64,000 bases of DNA from Trichoderma breve (taxonomy: Eukaryota; Ascomycota; Sordariomycetes; Hypocreales; Hypocreaceae), in assembly GCF_028502605.1 (NCBI RefSeq), contig NC_079235.1, positions 682,001 to 746,000 on the forward strand. The letters are read 5' to 3'. Under the pieces are notes generated by a model. That model was not told the DNA's origin. It did no database searches and saw only the letters and a program-made list of their open reading frames with translations. Shown in pieces: positions 1 through 13,400 of the stretch. The position numbers were made by a program, and so were the translations under genes. Numbering within the stretch: the first letter of the stretch is position 1; every line of letters starts with the position of its first letter.

Positions 1-455
1 TGTATATTCATAATATATGCTACTATACTTATGTTCATGAGGTATTCGGGTTTATTTCCGAAACAGGATGCTAGATAGCAAGATCGGGTATGCTGAGTTG
101 TTATTCCCTTGAAGCACATCAACAGTGGATTCCGATAGGCAGAGCATGTATATAAAAGGGCGGATCTAACCAATTGGCAACTGTAATTTTCGTCTATCGC
201 TTAAATGAGTTGCAGCCAGTCGATAACTTTTGCCATAATAAATGCAAACCTTCCGTCACAGCCTTGGCAGCCTTGCATGCTCGCCCAATTGTGTTCGTAA
301 GGTCGCATCATCACTCCCCCGCATCCTCGGTTGGAAGGATTCGGGGAAACACTCTTCTCCGCTACAAAACATTTACATTTAATTCAATGAAACCGCCACA
401 TTTTCCATCTTTCAAACAACTCAACAGCCGATTGAATTGATCGCAAGTGAATAAA
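1..455. other. Upstream region of the epoxide hydrolase gene
   Basis: No supported gene. A TATA-like element on the plus strand at 149-157 could serve the epoxide hydrolase starting at 456, which would give a leader of roughly 270 nt. The short open frame at 174-440 has no protein-like character. Confidence 0.45.
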
Positions 456-1811
456 ATGTCAGAAGATATTGCCCCCTTCACGCTTGCCATCCCAGACTCT
501 GCGCTGGAGCAGCTAAAGAACAAGCTCTCCAACGCCACATTTCCATCTGAATCCGACTTCTCCGATGACCGAGACTATGGCGTGTCCTTGAGTGATGTGA
601 AGCGTTTAACTGAATACTGGAAAGACGGCTTCGACTGGCAAGCTTACGAAGCGAAATTGAACCAAATCCCGCAATTCACGACAAACATTTCTGTGGACGG
701 ATATGAGGAGCTCAACATACATTTCATACATCAAAAAAGCAGCCGACCGAATAGCATTCCATTGCTCTTTGTTCATGGATGTAAGTTATCATCAAAGTTT
801 CCATCTTTAAAATCTCGAAAATACTGAGATTTTTCCTCCAGGGCCTGGCAGCATCGTAGAAGTGACGAAAATTATACAATCACTCTCGGAACCCAAGGGT
901 GACGATGTACCGTCATTCCATGTTGTAGCACCTTCTCTACCAAATTTCGGATTCTCCGACAAGGTCACAAAAAAGGCTTTTGGTCTTAAACAATACGCAG
1001 AAACGATGCACAAAGTCATGCTGAAGCTGGGATATGACAAGTACGGTGCGTAAAGATTTAGATCCCTTTTTTTCTGACGATTTTTTACACAACTTGGTAC
1101 TCATGTTTATGTGATTTACCAGTAACGCAAGGCGGCGACTGGGGTTACATGGTCACCCGTGCCATATCCCTTCATTATCCGGATCATTGCCTTGCAGTCC
1201 ATGTCAACGTTATGCCTGTTAGGCCAACGCCCTGGCGATCCTTTTGGCTTGCTGCTAAATATTATCTGGGCCTACTATCCGAAGACGAACAGAAGGGTCT
1301 ATTCCGCTCATTCTGGTATCTCAAACATAGTTCTGGCTACATGATCCTACAAAGTACAAAGCCTAACACCATCGGATTTGCACTGGCAGATTCTCCAGTC
1401 GCGCTACTAGCATGGGTATATGAGAAACTGCAAGAATGGACCGACGAGTACCCTTGGACCGATCAAGAAATTTTGGAATGGATATCCATATACTACTTCT
1501 CTCGCGCGGGCCCTGCGTCCAGCGTGACGATCTATTACGAGCTAATTGGAAAGCAGAGGGATGAACTGACCAAGATAGCGGAGTATATCCCCAATGTTCC
1601 TCTTGGCATTTCGCTCTTTCCGAAGGATGTCATTGTGCCTCCGAAATCATGGGGTGGATATCTTGGCCCGGTAGTCTTTCATGCAACTCATAAGAAAGGC
1701 GGGCATTTCGCTGCGTACGAGTGTCCCGATGAACTTGTTAGCGACTTGAGGGAGATGTTTGGTAGACAAGGCGGTGCTGCTAGAGTCGCCCGTATTTTTG
1801 AGTCTACTTGA
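456..1811 (+). CDS. Epoxide hydrolase (EHN / alpha-beta hydrolase, microsomal type)
   Basis: Hydrolyses epoxides to diols by way of an ester on a catalytic Asp. The model has three exons, 456-780, 842-1045 and 1123-1811, with introns of 61 and 77 bp, giving 405 aa, normal for the family. The N-terminal ~110 residues look like the EHN domain. Splicing 780 to 842 creates the HGWPGS oxyanion-hole motif across the junction. Splicing 1045 to 1123 creates GGDWG, which carries the nucleophilic Asp. GGHFAA near the C-terminus supplies the catalytic His. I did not assign the acid residue. The ATG at 456 is chosen because the frame further upstream begins only with a GTG at 447. No signal peptide is seen, so it is probably cytosolic or peripheral. 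It is convergent with the membrane-protein gene, and its substrate is unknown. Confidence 0.92.
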
Positions 1812-2070
1812 CGAAACAGTTGGCACAAAATATCAGCATACGGACAATTTAAGAATGAGATAATCCTCAATATGATTTATTATACTCTTTACACCAACCC
1901 AAGACCTTCCCCAAGGGATGTGATAAAGCCTTGTCATTGCGCCGGTATATGCATGTGAATTTAAAAAAGAAAATAAAGCCAATGAAAACTCCTCGCTCAA
2001 ATGCTTTCCAGACAATAAAGTATCTAAGTTTTAAAAAAGAAAACAGCTCTAAAAGTTATATGGGGTTCTC

Positions 2071-3834
2071 TCATCGCGACCCAGATTTCTCGGATTGAGG
2101 TCTAGCCTTTTCCCGGTGTTTTGCTTCGTGTCGTGAAACAGCAAAATATGTACCAAGCAGCTCAGCTGCATAACGTTCGCGATATTTAAAATGCTTTGAT
2201 CCGATTTTTCGCACCGTGTCCTGAGCGACCTGAATAATTGCAGGATGCTGATCATTAGGTAAAGCCAAGAGGGATAGAAGATCGATTTCGATTTCTGCTG
2301 GGGTATTATTAAAGCCAAGAGTCTTCCGCAAAGCTTCATCCTTTACGAGTCGTTGGGAAAACGGTTCCAGCAGCTCATGTTCCTGGATAAATGCGAGGAT
2401 AGACTTTAGAGATGTTGGGTCTGAGACAAAGGCGTTGATGGGCGTCTTTTTCTGCTCCCTGATCTTGCCTTCCGCTCTGGAAGCAAACTCCAAAGCAGTA
2501 GAAAGCGAATCGGCATTCATAATTGAAAGCCCAGCGGGTACCAAATCACGACGCGTATAGCCTGCTCTTGTGCGCCACCAATAGTTGCAGAATAGAGAGG
2601 ATAAGATGACGGGAATTAACACGACATATCCCCACCATCTCGTTGCGGTGACCATGGATCCAGCACCTCCCACAAGCGTGGCAGTGCCATTGATGGAGGT
2701 GTAGATTTGCACATTTCTGCTGCGCCTCTTGATCAGAGCCAAGGCCCGTGTACCAGGGATAGCTTTCGATGCCGCATTGATGTGTCCCTGGGCCTTGCAA
2801 AAAATGTAATATGCCCACAAAGCGTTGATTGTACCAAAGAGGGCGATGGGAGCGTTACCAACGTATCCAGAAAGAAGGTTACTGGCCAAGAAGATGGCAT
2901 CGTTGGCTCCGGCAATGGCAAGATATGTACCTACGCAGATGAGCACAGCACCGGCGCCCATAAACATGTTGAGTCCCCAGCGGTTGATGGCCTCTGTGCC
3001 AAGTTCGCGGAATATGACAGACAGCAGCACATCCAGATCTCTAGTCGGCTGAGACTTTGCTACTCTGTCGGCATGCGCCTTTTTCAGTTCAATTTGCTGC
3101 TTGCGAAGAAACTTCACATTCCGCCAGGCACGCCTTGAGTCAAGAGCGGCAAAGACAGACATGATGCCGGCAAATGTCGCCCCAACCGCCATGAAGACAA
3201 TTGCATACACCGGAACTGGATACTGGTTCCACACATTGGCGGCAAAGTCGCCAGCGTTGGCTAGCTCCAAGAAACCAACTGCGGGATAGAGGTTGTTCTT
3301 CAGTTTGCTGCCTTGGGGCTCATAGTCACCCCCTTTCTCAGCCTTGACTAGGGTGACGCGATCTGGCGGCACCGATTCCGGGATCTCGCATACAGGAGCA
3401 GTTGAGAGCAGTCCATAAGAGGAAGATGCAGCGGTCAATGTGGTAAGGGTGGAAGAAAATGTGCCGGCACGCGGCAAGACGACGGCCTTTGGTGCTGTAA
3501 GAGAGGCATCGACTTTCTCGTTCACTTTCTCGTTCAATGCAGGAGTGTGAGCTTCCTCTCGACGAGGAATGTGCTGCTGTTGCTTTTCCTGCTGTTGCTG
3601 TTTCTCATTGGCCTCTTGAGACAACTGTTGCCGTGCATCATTCCGATGATCGTCTTGAGGGATAACAACGGGATCAGCATTCTTAGTACCGGCATCAGCA
3701 GCATCAGCAGCATCAGCGTCAGTGCTAATGGCCGCCATGTGTGCTGTCCGCTCTGTCGTAGCACCATCAATGGGACCTGACGGAGCGTGCCGTGGTTCCT
3801 CAATTGAGGCTGTGTCACTCTTGGTTGAAGCCAT
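2071..3834 (-). CDS. Fungal polytopic membrane protein of unknown function
   Basis: Single exon, 587 aa from the ATG at 3834. The frame stays open upstream, but that part reads like an untranslated leader. The first ~190 residues are polar and low-complexity, with an Asp/Ala repeat (ADAADAADAG) and a Gln/Glu-rich stretch (QQQQEKQQQ). They probably face the cytosol and are disordered. Hydrophobic segments follow at about residues 205-235, in two or three stretches across 295-365, and in two across 390-440. The C-terminal ~145 residues are soluble and mostly helical (for example SILAFIQEHELLEPFSQRL). I recognise no catalytic motif or transporter signature. Lineage-restricted membrane proteins of this layout are common in Pezizomycotina. 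The topology is inferred by eye. Confidence 0.8.
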   Translation of the reverse strand: MASTKSDTASIEEPRHAPSGPIDGATTERTAHMAAISTDADAADAADAGTKNADPVVIPQDDHRNDARQQLSQEANEKQQQQEKQQQHIPRREEAHTPALNEKVNEKVDASLTAPKAVVLPRAGTFSSTLTTLTAASSSYGLLSTAPVCEIPESVPPDRVTLVKAEKGGDYEPQGSKLKNNLYPAVGFLELANAGDFAANVWNQYPVPVYAIVFMAVGATFAGIMSVFAALDSRRAWRNVKFLRKQQIELKKAHADRVAKSQPTRDLDVLLSVIFRELGTEAINRWGLNMFMGAGAVLICVGTYLAIAGANDAIFLASNLLSGYVGNAPIALFGTINALWAYYIFCKAQGHINAASKAIPGTRALALIKRRSRNVQIYTSINGTATLVGGAGSMVTATRWWGYVVLIPVILSSLFCNYWWRTRAGYTRRDLVPAGLSIMNADSLSTALEFASRAEGKIREQKKTPINAFVSDPTSLKSILAFIQEHELLEPFSQRLVKDEALRKTLGFNNTPAEIEIDLLSLLALPNDQHPAIIQVAQDTVRKIGSKHFKYRERYAAELLGTYFAVSRHEAKHREKARPQSEKSGSR

Positions 3835-5231
3835 GGGGCAGGCGGAGGGCGTGCCGATTAGAAGAGAGAGTGAGGCAGTGTCGACCGTCTGAGAAGTAAC
3901 CGACTCCTCGGCGGACAAATAGTAATGGAGAATACAAAGAGGATAATCGAAAATTGGAAAGGTGAAAAGAATTAGATTGGAATGACGGGAAGGAGCAGTA
4001 GCGAAGATCCGCTCGGGAAGGAAGATCAGCACCTCATCTCCAAGTTGTGTCTCTCTTTATCTCCGGCCCTCGACTTGAAGACTATGAATCTCTCTGTCTA
4101 CTGGGCTTCATCAATTCATGGAAAGGGGGCAGGTAAGGGAGCAAGAGGCCACAAAATAAAAAAAAAAAACGACCAGGGAGCAGCCTTGTTTTCTTGGTGA
4201 TGGCGCATCTCCTGCCGTTCAGCCGTTCACCTGGAGTCAAGTACGAATCCAACCAAGACCCTTTGTCTCGTTCTAGTTAACACCAATTCTTGCCGCCATC
4301 TTACGAGTCCTGGCGAACCGGAGGTGCCGCTGCCTTGCCCCATCAGCCAGCCACGGCGTCCAATAACTCAAGGGCTCAGCGCGCGCCCCATTCCAAGCTT
4401 CGGCCATTCGGCATGTGGCTGACTTGGTGGTTTGGTCTTTTTGGGGTCTCGGCTCTTTTTGTGCGCCCCAGGGCGGGATTGGCAGAGCTGTCAATGGGTA
4501 AGTATCAACTGGAATGCATGTGCTTGTTACTTGTGTTCTATTGTGGCACTTGCTGTACAAGTAAATTAGATGGAGTCTACTTGTACGTCTTGGTTATTGC
4601 TTCATGTTACCTCAACTAAATGCACTACTGTATACTCGTCAATGGGACATGTCGTCTTCCATCAACGCCGACTTGATGCTGTAAACTCGATAACACTTAT
4701 ATTTCATTGTTAATAGCCAGAACACCATTCATAGTCAATTGCCATGAACGCGCGTCGATCCATATCTTCGGAAGTCGAAGCCATCGCCGGCGCAGAGCTG
4801 CCGCCACCGGGCAAACCGCTGGGAGCGGGAGCTGACAGGCACACAAAGAGAAGCCATCGAGCACCAACGCGATAACACATTTGGACGCTTTATTTTTAAC
4901 ATTTTCCATTAGTATCGGGGAAAATGGCATCTGAGAATCCGTCTCTTTGATTTCGCCGCTCTGGCGTTGCGATGCTATTCCTAAAAATATCTCGAAATCC
5001 AGCAAATACGAGTCGCGGGTGCTATAGATCGGCGAATCTCCGTCCCGTGTCATCAGCCCTACTGATGATGTCTGCTTTGCCGTCGCCATTGGCCCTTGAC
5101 GTCATAAACAGCGCTGTGTTGATTCATCAAACTTCTATCAATAACTGCCAAACTGCATCATCTAACACTTTAAAGTCTTAAGTCTTTGCTCTCAACCTAT
5201 AGCAAATGCAGATCTTTCTTTCTATGATGCT
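3835..5231. other. Intergenic region upstream of the membrane-protein gene and downstream of the GNAT gene
   Basis: About 1.4 kb with no gene I can support. The part next to 3834 is the likely promoter and leader of the membrane-protein gene. A minus-strand open frame of 130 codons (4697-5089) and a plus-strand one of 109 codons (4290-4619) lack domain-like features. I leave them uncalled. Confidence 0.5.
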
Positions 5232-6014
5232 TTATTCTCTGCATTCTCTCAGCCCTCTCTTTTGCCTCCCATTCTCGTCAAAGTTGCTTTCATCCAGCCA
5301 GACTTCAAATCCCTTCTGCACAGCAGGCCATTCATCATCAATGATACTCAGCCAAGCCGAGTCCCTGCGTCTGCCCTTCACAATCATATGTTTCCTGTAA
5401 ACCCGCCAAGAAAAATTAGCATATCCACCATACCGTAATGAATGGGCCTTTTTGCGGTTTGACGTTTGATCATAATCTCACCTGAAAATTCCCTCGTACG
5501 TAAAACCCAGTCGCCGAGCCGCTGCCAAGCTCGGCTCATTGAGATGATTGGCTTTCCATTCGACACGTAGATATCCCAGATCCATAAACGAATGCTTCAT
5601 GAACAAGAAAAATGCCTCCGTCGCTTCCCTGGAGTGCTTCAAAGCGTCGCCCAGAATCACCCATCCAATCTCAATTCTACGGTGGTTTGGAGCGATCGAC
5701 AAGTATGACAGGATGCCTGCCGGCTCCGAAGCGGGATCGGAAGCTGGACCCGAAAGTACCGCATAGTATAGGGGATCGGCTGAAGCGCACCAAGCCTTGA
5801 TCGTTAACTCACATGCCTCCTCGGTGAGAAGGCCCTCAAGCGGCATGTACTTCCATCTCCAGGCGTTTTCCTCTCCTCCCAGATGTTTGTATATCGCTCG
5901 CCAATGCTCTGGCTGTAACGGAACCACAGATGTGTAGCGGCCGTGGAGAGGCGTCCGTGGCGGCAGAAGGGCCGGTTCAGCTGACGCTACAGGCGGACCG
6001 AGCGAATCATCCAT
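5232..6014 (-). CDS. GNAT-family N-acetyltransferase (RimJ/RimL-like)
   Basis: Probable acetyl-CoA-dependent N-acetyltransferase of the Acetyltransf_3 (RimJ/RimL) type. Two exons on the minus strand, 6014-5482 and 5394-5232, flank an 87-bp intron with a GTGAGA donor and a TTTACAG acceptor. The product is 231 aa. The N-terminus is Pro-rich. The GNAT core includes a YLSIAPNHRRIEIGWVILG-like strand and the motif B region NEPSLAAARRLGFTYEGIFR, typical of the acetyl-CoA fold. The second exon restores the expected terminal part after FTYEGIFR (KHMIVKGRRRDSAW). Without it the protein would stop at a TGA in the intron. The substrate (protein N-terminus, polyamine or xenobiotic) cannot be told. Confidence 0.9.
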
Positions 6015-7290
6015 TTTCGGGGTATCTGAGCGCCAAGAAACAAAGTTTTATTTAGGCTGATGAGCGCGGCTTGAAGGATTCAACTTTGTTTCCTTTCTTC
6101 TCCAGCTCTCTGGTTCAGCGTTGTTTATAGCCATGTGAAGATGAGGCGGATGACTCATGTGTAGTGAAATGCCACTCATAGGGCGCCGCTACTCTGGGTC
6201 ATAAAAAGAAGGCTTCCATTGTATATACGGAATAGGCAGTGTGTGTTCCATTAGCGTTGCCATCTAATTACTAAGTAGAGTTAGATTGACAGCGCATGTT
6301 TACTATTCAAATGCACTTCATATCCATCCATATGTACTCCGAGACAGTTCATGGAGCTTCTACTTTGACCTCAGGATTGAGGGTTGGTTCTGACGGAGCG
6401 TATCTGCAACTTATGTTCATCTTTCTTGAACTTCACACATCCGCAACGGAGCCTAGAAGTCGACTCCGAGACATATTTAATCGTCACCCATTTATCTCGC
6501 CTCAGTGGGCCAATCCACTTTAAAGATGAACACTCAGGGGCGATTTCTCGTAATCCACAAAGCGGCCCCATCCGTGGGGCAAAAGTCGAGCAAGTAAATA
6601 CGCAAAATAATCGGAACTACTTCGTACAAAGATGATATATATTGTACAAGTATAATTTAGTCAGTAGTCGTTAACATATCACATACATGAGATTCGTAAC
6701 TGTAGGTATTTAAGTACTTCGGAGAGAGTGAAAGTTGTTTCTTACGCATTTCACATGGCAATTCATTTCAGCGTAGTCAGATACTAAAGTCTTTTCTTCA
6801 TCTTATCAGAGTCACAATTGCGAAATTGCAGATTGAGAGAGTATTCATGAATACAAATATCACATTATGAATTCCACTACAGACGATTCATAAGAAGGTC
6901 AAAACTGATGAAACCAATATCTCACTCTAGCGACTGTTCTCTATTCGCGATTTGATAAGGGCACGTCTTAGTTCCTCTGCTATAGACTACCTGATACTTT
7001 TTTTCGGAAATTGGCCAGTTCAACAAATATAACTTCAATGACGGTGTTAATAGAGACTACGTAGGTTAACTCTGGCTGTAGATATGAAGCGGCATTCAAC
7101 TGTTCGACTTGATAAATAAGCAACTGTTCATCTTAAAATTATAAGAGCAATCAAAGCTCCATCATCATCTCACACTCTACTTGTCACTGTTTTGCAACTT
7201 AATCGGGGTTAACATCTCTCATTGAATTCAGTACGGCTAATCTCTCCATCACCAACTACCGTACATCAATACATCGCCAATTGAAGACTT
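6015..7290. other. AT-rich intergenic region
   Basis: About 1.3 kb between two minus-strand genes. It holds the GNAT promoter near 6015-6250. I see no gene, RNA or mobile-element signature in the rest. Confidence 0.5.
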
Positions 7291-7354
7291 CGTCAAGCCA
7301 TTAAAGCGTCAAGCCATAGAAGCGTCAAGCCATTAAAGCGTCAAGACATTAAAG
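7291..7354. repeat. Tandem repeat, four 16-bp units
   Basis: Four head-to-tail 16-bp units at 7291-7306, 7307-7322, 7323-7338 and 7339-7354. Units 1 and 3 are identical (cgtcaagccattaaag). Unit 2 differs at two bases and unit 4 at one. The array ends 5 bp from the stop codon of the minus-strand six-cysteine gene, so it should lie in that gene's 3' UTR. Confidence 0.95.
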
Positions 7355-7359
7355 CGGCT

Positions 7360-7808
7360 TTAGTTGTGGCGGCGGTGTCGCTCGAGCCACTCCTTCCACT
7401 GCTCAAACCAAAGATTGCTGGTGTCCCTGTGCCAGCAGCAGCCGACGCCAACAATTCCGCGACCGCCACAAGGCAGGTCAACGCTGAAGTCGCCCCGACC
7501 AGAGCAGAATCCAAGGGTCGTGGCCTCGCAAGTGCCGCCAATGAACTCACAAGGGTTCTCGGGGAAGCGGAAATCAGCGAGGTCATCGATATCGAAGTCG
7601 CCATCGAACCAGGGTCCGAAAAATCCGAAGGGTCCGAAGTTGTTGTTGGCCATGACTCCTAAGAAGAGTTAGTATGAAGATGTATGAATACATCTAAAGT
7701 TATGCAATCACGAACCGGAGAAGCTAGTGAGGTTAGCATTGTGTATACTTGTCGGGCAATGAGTTCATGTTCTTACCCGAGGACAGCGAGGACAGCAGTA
7801 TAACGCAT
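7360..7808 (-). CDS. Small secreted six-cysteine protein with an 8-nt micro-exon
   Basis: The minus-strand model has exons 7808-7777 (32 nt), 7723-7716 (8 nt) and 7658-7360 (299 nt), giving 112 aa. Exon 1 encodes MRYTAVLAVL. The micro-exon and start of exon 3 add GFSGVMA, completing a plausible signal peptide that ends in Ala. Both introns (53 and 57 bp) carry CTAAC-type branch sites, and the first donor is GTAAGA. Skipping the micro-exon breaks the frame. The mature protein is Gly/Phe-rich at first (NFGPFGFFGPWF), then acidic, then has cysteines in the order C-x6-C-x7-C-x11-C-x9-CC, and ends basic (RHRRHN). I recognise no named family. A secreted effector or antimicrobial-like peptide is possible. 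A simpler alternative is an intronless 97-aa product from the ATG at 7653. Confidence 0.68.
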
Positions 7809-9167
7809 TTTGAATGAGTTATAAACCTTGAGTAACGATTTTTTTTGTTATCGAGTGAGGTGCAGATGCTCTTTTGCTTCTGAAGCGAGATGCAGATGAA
7901 AAGATGTTTGCATTGGGGGGAGATACGATGCAATATATACTCAATGTCCCCAGGTATTCTACTCCCTGATTATAGGGCTACGTGTTGAACCATAGTAGTT
8001 ATGCAGTGTTGATGTAGGTAGAATTCCTAGCATATAGGTTTAATTCCATATCATGGCAAAATCAAGGTCTGCTGATTGACCGATTCCAGACTTTCATCTA
8101 TAAAAAGCCAGGTTGACATGTGAACGTTAGAGTACAATTTGACTTAGCGACTCAGACATGTCGCACTCAGTTGATCATGCCGTCTCTATAGCAGTATGTA
8201 GGGCAGATGTCTCAACCTATCGCTCGACTATAATGAGACACGATGACGATCCTTTACCGTTAGGAAAGTTTTGGCAAGATCAACATTTATAACCACACTA
8301 GGCGATACTACCAGTTTGTAGGGGGCCATGATAATTGGCTAAATGTTCAAAACACAGTTATATTGCAATGAATTCAAGATATGCAAGTTACCAACAAATT
8401 TCGCGTAACTTTTGATCAACCAGTTAAAGCCTAAGCTTTTCGATAATTTTCAACAAGGCCCTACTATATGCTTACCGCTCCAGTGTTGGAATGCAATATG
8501 TCGCAGATTGTCCATTCCCCACAAAGCCTGCCCTGAGTGAGAGCAGTGATACGATCTGATAAAAAGTTTCACGAATGTCTATAGTGATGACGAATACGAA
8601 TCATTTGGCTGCCATGGATACAGATAGATGCAGCAGCCCTTTTCTATTACTGCCCTTTTTCTATATATGGTAAGAGAATAGGCTCTCGGAGCACATTGTC
8701 CTGCCTCTTAGCACTAACGATCAAGTAGGTACAAACATTCGATCTGCAGAGTAAGCATAAATCAAGGTTGCCGTGAGGGGGGTCAACATGTTTTACAACA
8801 CATCCAACTTGTAACATACTATTGATGCTCGGTGCTACTATTTCCCGAGGCAATGATATGCCTTTTTAACTGCAGCTTCATGGTGGTAATTTGGCATTCC
8901 AATTACCACCTGAAACTCTATTTTTCTCCAGCAAATGACGCGTATGGCTCAACTCGATAGTAGTCACAGTATAGGCCTAATACGTAATGAAACAACTCAT
9001 ATCAATAAGCACGGCATCGTCGATTCAAGCTAAGCTAAGCTTTATCTACATCGAAAGGAATGTTCAACCCCAAGTTAGTGCCATCATCCCTCAGCCTATT
9101 CGATAACTCTCATGTAAAACATGCTTGCGTGCTCTGCTTCTTTCTTTCATTGGCTTGACTTTGTTGC
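7809..9167. other. AT-rich intergenic region
   Basis: About 1.36 kb. The first ~150 bp hold the promoter of the six-cysteine gene. The remainder up to the subtilisin stop codon has no supported gene. Confidence 0.5.
7934..7939 (-). promoter_or_regulatory. TATA element of the six-cysteine protein gene
   Basis: TATATA about 126 bp upstream of the ATG at 7808. This spacing resembles other genes in the window and supports the upstream start, and so the spliced signal peptide. Confidence 0.5.
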
Positions 9168-10483
<1,316 letters not shown>

Positions 10484-13400
10484 TTTGAGGGATGGTGATT
10501 GAGTTCTTTTCTAAGAGGATAACTTGTGAGGAGGTACTTGGAGACCGGATCTGATGTCCTTGAAGCTTTTGTTGATGATCCAAGGATGAAGAGAAGGGAC
10601 AATTATCAAGACTCTCACGTCTATTTATGTGTTTTCACGAGCTCGATATCTCAATGATGGACAGCATATTGTTGCCGACAATCCCGTAATCCAAAGGTTG
10701 AGTTCGAGCCTTATCTTCATCACCTTCCTCGTCTGGAAGCTCTGTACGAGCTCAATCCGTATTGTAACACTAAATACTTCTCCCCGAGACACCAATAGTC
10801 AATAGACTATGGTGGTTTGGGAAGTCCACCGATGTTGCATGGCTATCTATTGGTGCCAAGGCAGATTGCGAGACTGTCAAGACAAAAGTACGCATGTACG
10901 ATGCTGTAATTGTGCTGAAAGCAGACCATCCACGACAGCTGCGATAATGTTAGGGCATCTTCCAAGAACCTCTATGGTGCTTCGATGGCGAACCCAACAA
11001 TGAATGAGGCTAATAATAAGATAGACTGGTCTTTGGATAGATAAAAATGACGATACTACCTTGATGGCCGTCACGTTGGCACATCGGGCATGGGTCTAGT
11101 TTGTCATACAAGGCATTTCCACATTGACGTTTCTGTATTAGCATTAGGATGAAGAATCTTATAGAACGTCGTGATATACTCTCGTTCGTATCACGCTTCT
11201 CGGTGTTGTATCTAACGTTTGGATGCAACACTGCCTATCAATACGGGCCAGCAGACCCCGAGTCTTTGTAATCCTAATGTAACTCACTTATTATAGGTCT
11301 TCTATAACCAAGAAGTCGTGCCAGATACTATCGATCTCCATCTGCATAGAACTTTGTGAGAGAACACCTTTTTTGGGTACCAATGTCTCAATAGCCAGGG
11401 GATATTGCGTATCTGATGCTGATGGGCCGCACACACAAAGTCACAATACGCCAAGAAAATCCTGGACGACATGCAAGAAGTTGCGATCATTTCCCTTCCT
11501 CTTGAGTTGATAGGCCGTTTACTAGTTAGGCTAGGATTCATACGAAAGGGGGGAAACTTACAACCCCAGCTTTCATCTTCTTATCGCAGGATAATGATCA
11601 TGCTCTTACGATCAAATACCGCCGGTAGAAACCGAACCAACCAGAATGCCAGCTTCATTTCAACGGCAACGGCATCCGCCACACCACCTCTTTGTGATTG
11701 ATAAGTACTCTGGGGGAGCCGCCACTCCAGAAGCACACGGTCGGATATTTGAAGAATATCCGAGTGGTGTGGCCCCCATTCTCGCTTTGCCGCCCATTTA
11801 TTCATGCGCAAGCTTTATCCCACGCTCTACAGCTTAAATTCTTAGAATGCTTATAAACTTCGGACCTGTGATAACAATCTCTCGTGGTTACTCTGTTCAT
11901 TAGTCAACAATATGATGTAGTTGCGTGCCATCAGATCCCACTTTCCGGGCATACTGATATCTGTCATAATGCAGACTACATAGGATAACATGTGAAGAGA
12001 CCAGGTCCCTAGCTGCAAATAGCGGCATTAAAGTCTCCGAAAAGAATGTTATACAATAAAGTTGTAGTTGTTGGGCACGTCAGGAGGGGCTAGATAAGAT
12101 GAGCTTCCCGATGGAGATGAGAGCCGTTGAAGGCTGCAGATCTTCAAAATGGCCTTCCCGTTTAATGAGCTCGCCGTTATCTGATTCCAGGTACGCACCA
12201 CTTGGAGAAGTGTAGGCTCGGAAATTTAATGTTGATTTATACCGGGACTCCGAGACGGGAGGGAAAAGCCGAAAGGGTCGCCATATTACGGCTTGTCCAA
12301 TAGCATAGACTCCGTAGATGCATTTGTATCACTGCAGCATTTGGCTGTACCTATAAGCTGTAGCGCTCATATTTCTCTCAAATCAGGATACATTATCCTA
12401 TCAATGAGTAACATCCATGTACAGCCGCGACGTGCTCCATAAGCCTTCCAAGCGTGTCAGTCGATGTGCTTGACGCCGGTAGAGTTCATGCAGTATGACA
12501 TCCAATCTCTTCACAATAATACGAACTGAGCGAGTTTTAAAAGGGTCTTTTGCGCAGCGCGTCAGTAAAGCGGAGGATGCGAGGTAGCTTGATTGGCTGG
12601 TACAATGCGTTCTAGCTGTGTTGTAACCTCATTAATGCTACCATGCGATCCAACTTTCGGATTCAGTTCCATTGTGAAGCGAACTAGGAGACGCCCACGC
12701 GTATTGCCGCGCTCAGTACACATGCACCCCATCTCTGCCCGTGGGGTACTTAGGGGATTTATTAACCTTGCGATTGATGCTTGTTCAGAACCATAAATAA
12801 ATAACCTTACTTGCAAGCGAGAGAGTAGCATAGAGTGGTTTGGCAGGGCCACTCAGCGTTCACCACGGATACAAAAAAGATCAGGTCATATTGCCAACAT
12901 AGCGAAACAGAAATAAATTATCGGTAGCAATATTGATGAGCAGCCAATTACCAAAGGAACCATCCTTTAATACGGGGTAGCTTCTGCGTCTTTCCTTGGG
13001 CTGTTGGGCCTATCAGTCACATCGTCGCATAAAGTCTCAGATTGGCGGCTTGGCTGCCAAGAACCATAGATAGCGATGCGAGAGGATATAGCAGTACATA
13101 AAGCGACAACTCATTGACAAGACTGTTCGGCTAACTTCGGCATGTTGCACAAAATAAAATACACCACCAAATGGGAAATCCGAGGCATGGATGCCTCTGT
13201 TCGCGGGTTCTTGTGTGCATGAGAGACCTTGAACTTTACCCACTAGATGTAACCAAATGATATCCCCCTCAATCCTATACTACTCAAGTCTCCGCAATGC
13301 TTGCTACGCGAGTTCTGTTTCGTCGTCCTATTGAAGTTGGCGTTGCCTCATAACTATCAATGAGGTGTATAAGGATGCCAAAAAGGGCAGGTCAATAAGG

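Noticed and set aside
823..830. A ctgagat sequence suggesting a TPP-riboswitch element in intron 1 of the epoxide hydrolase
   Set aside because: Only one short match, in a 61-bp intron far too small to hold the aptamer. The gene has no link to thiamine.
4697..5089. A 130-codon minus-strand frame as a possible gene
   Set aside because: No domain, signal or conserved-looking segment, and no intron signals. Length is compatible with chance.
10690..10730. A tRNA B-box-like sequence (agttcgagcct)
   Set aside because: No D-arm or A-box at the right distance, one T-stem pair missing and a poor acceptor stem. It lies in the subtilisin promoter.
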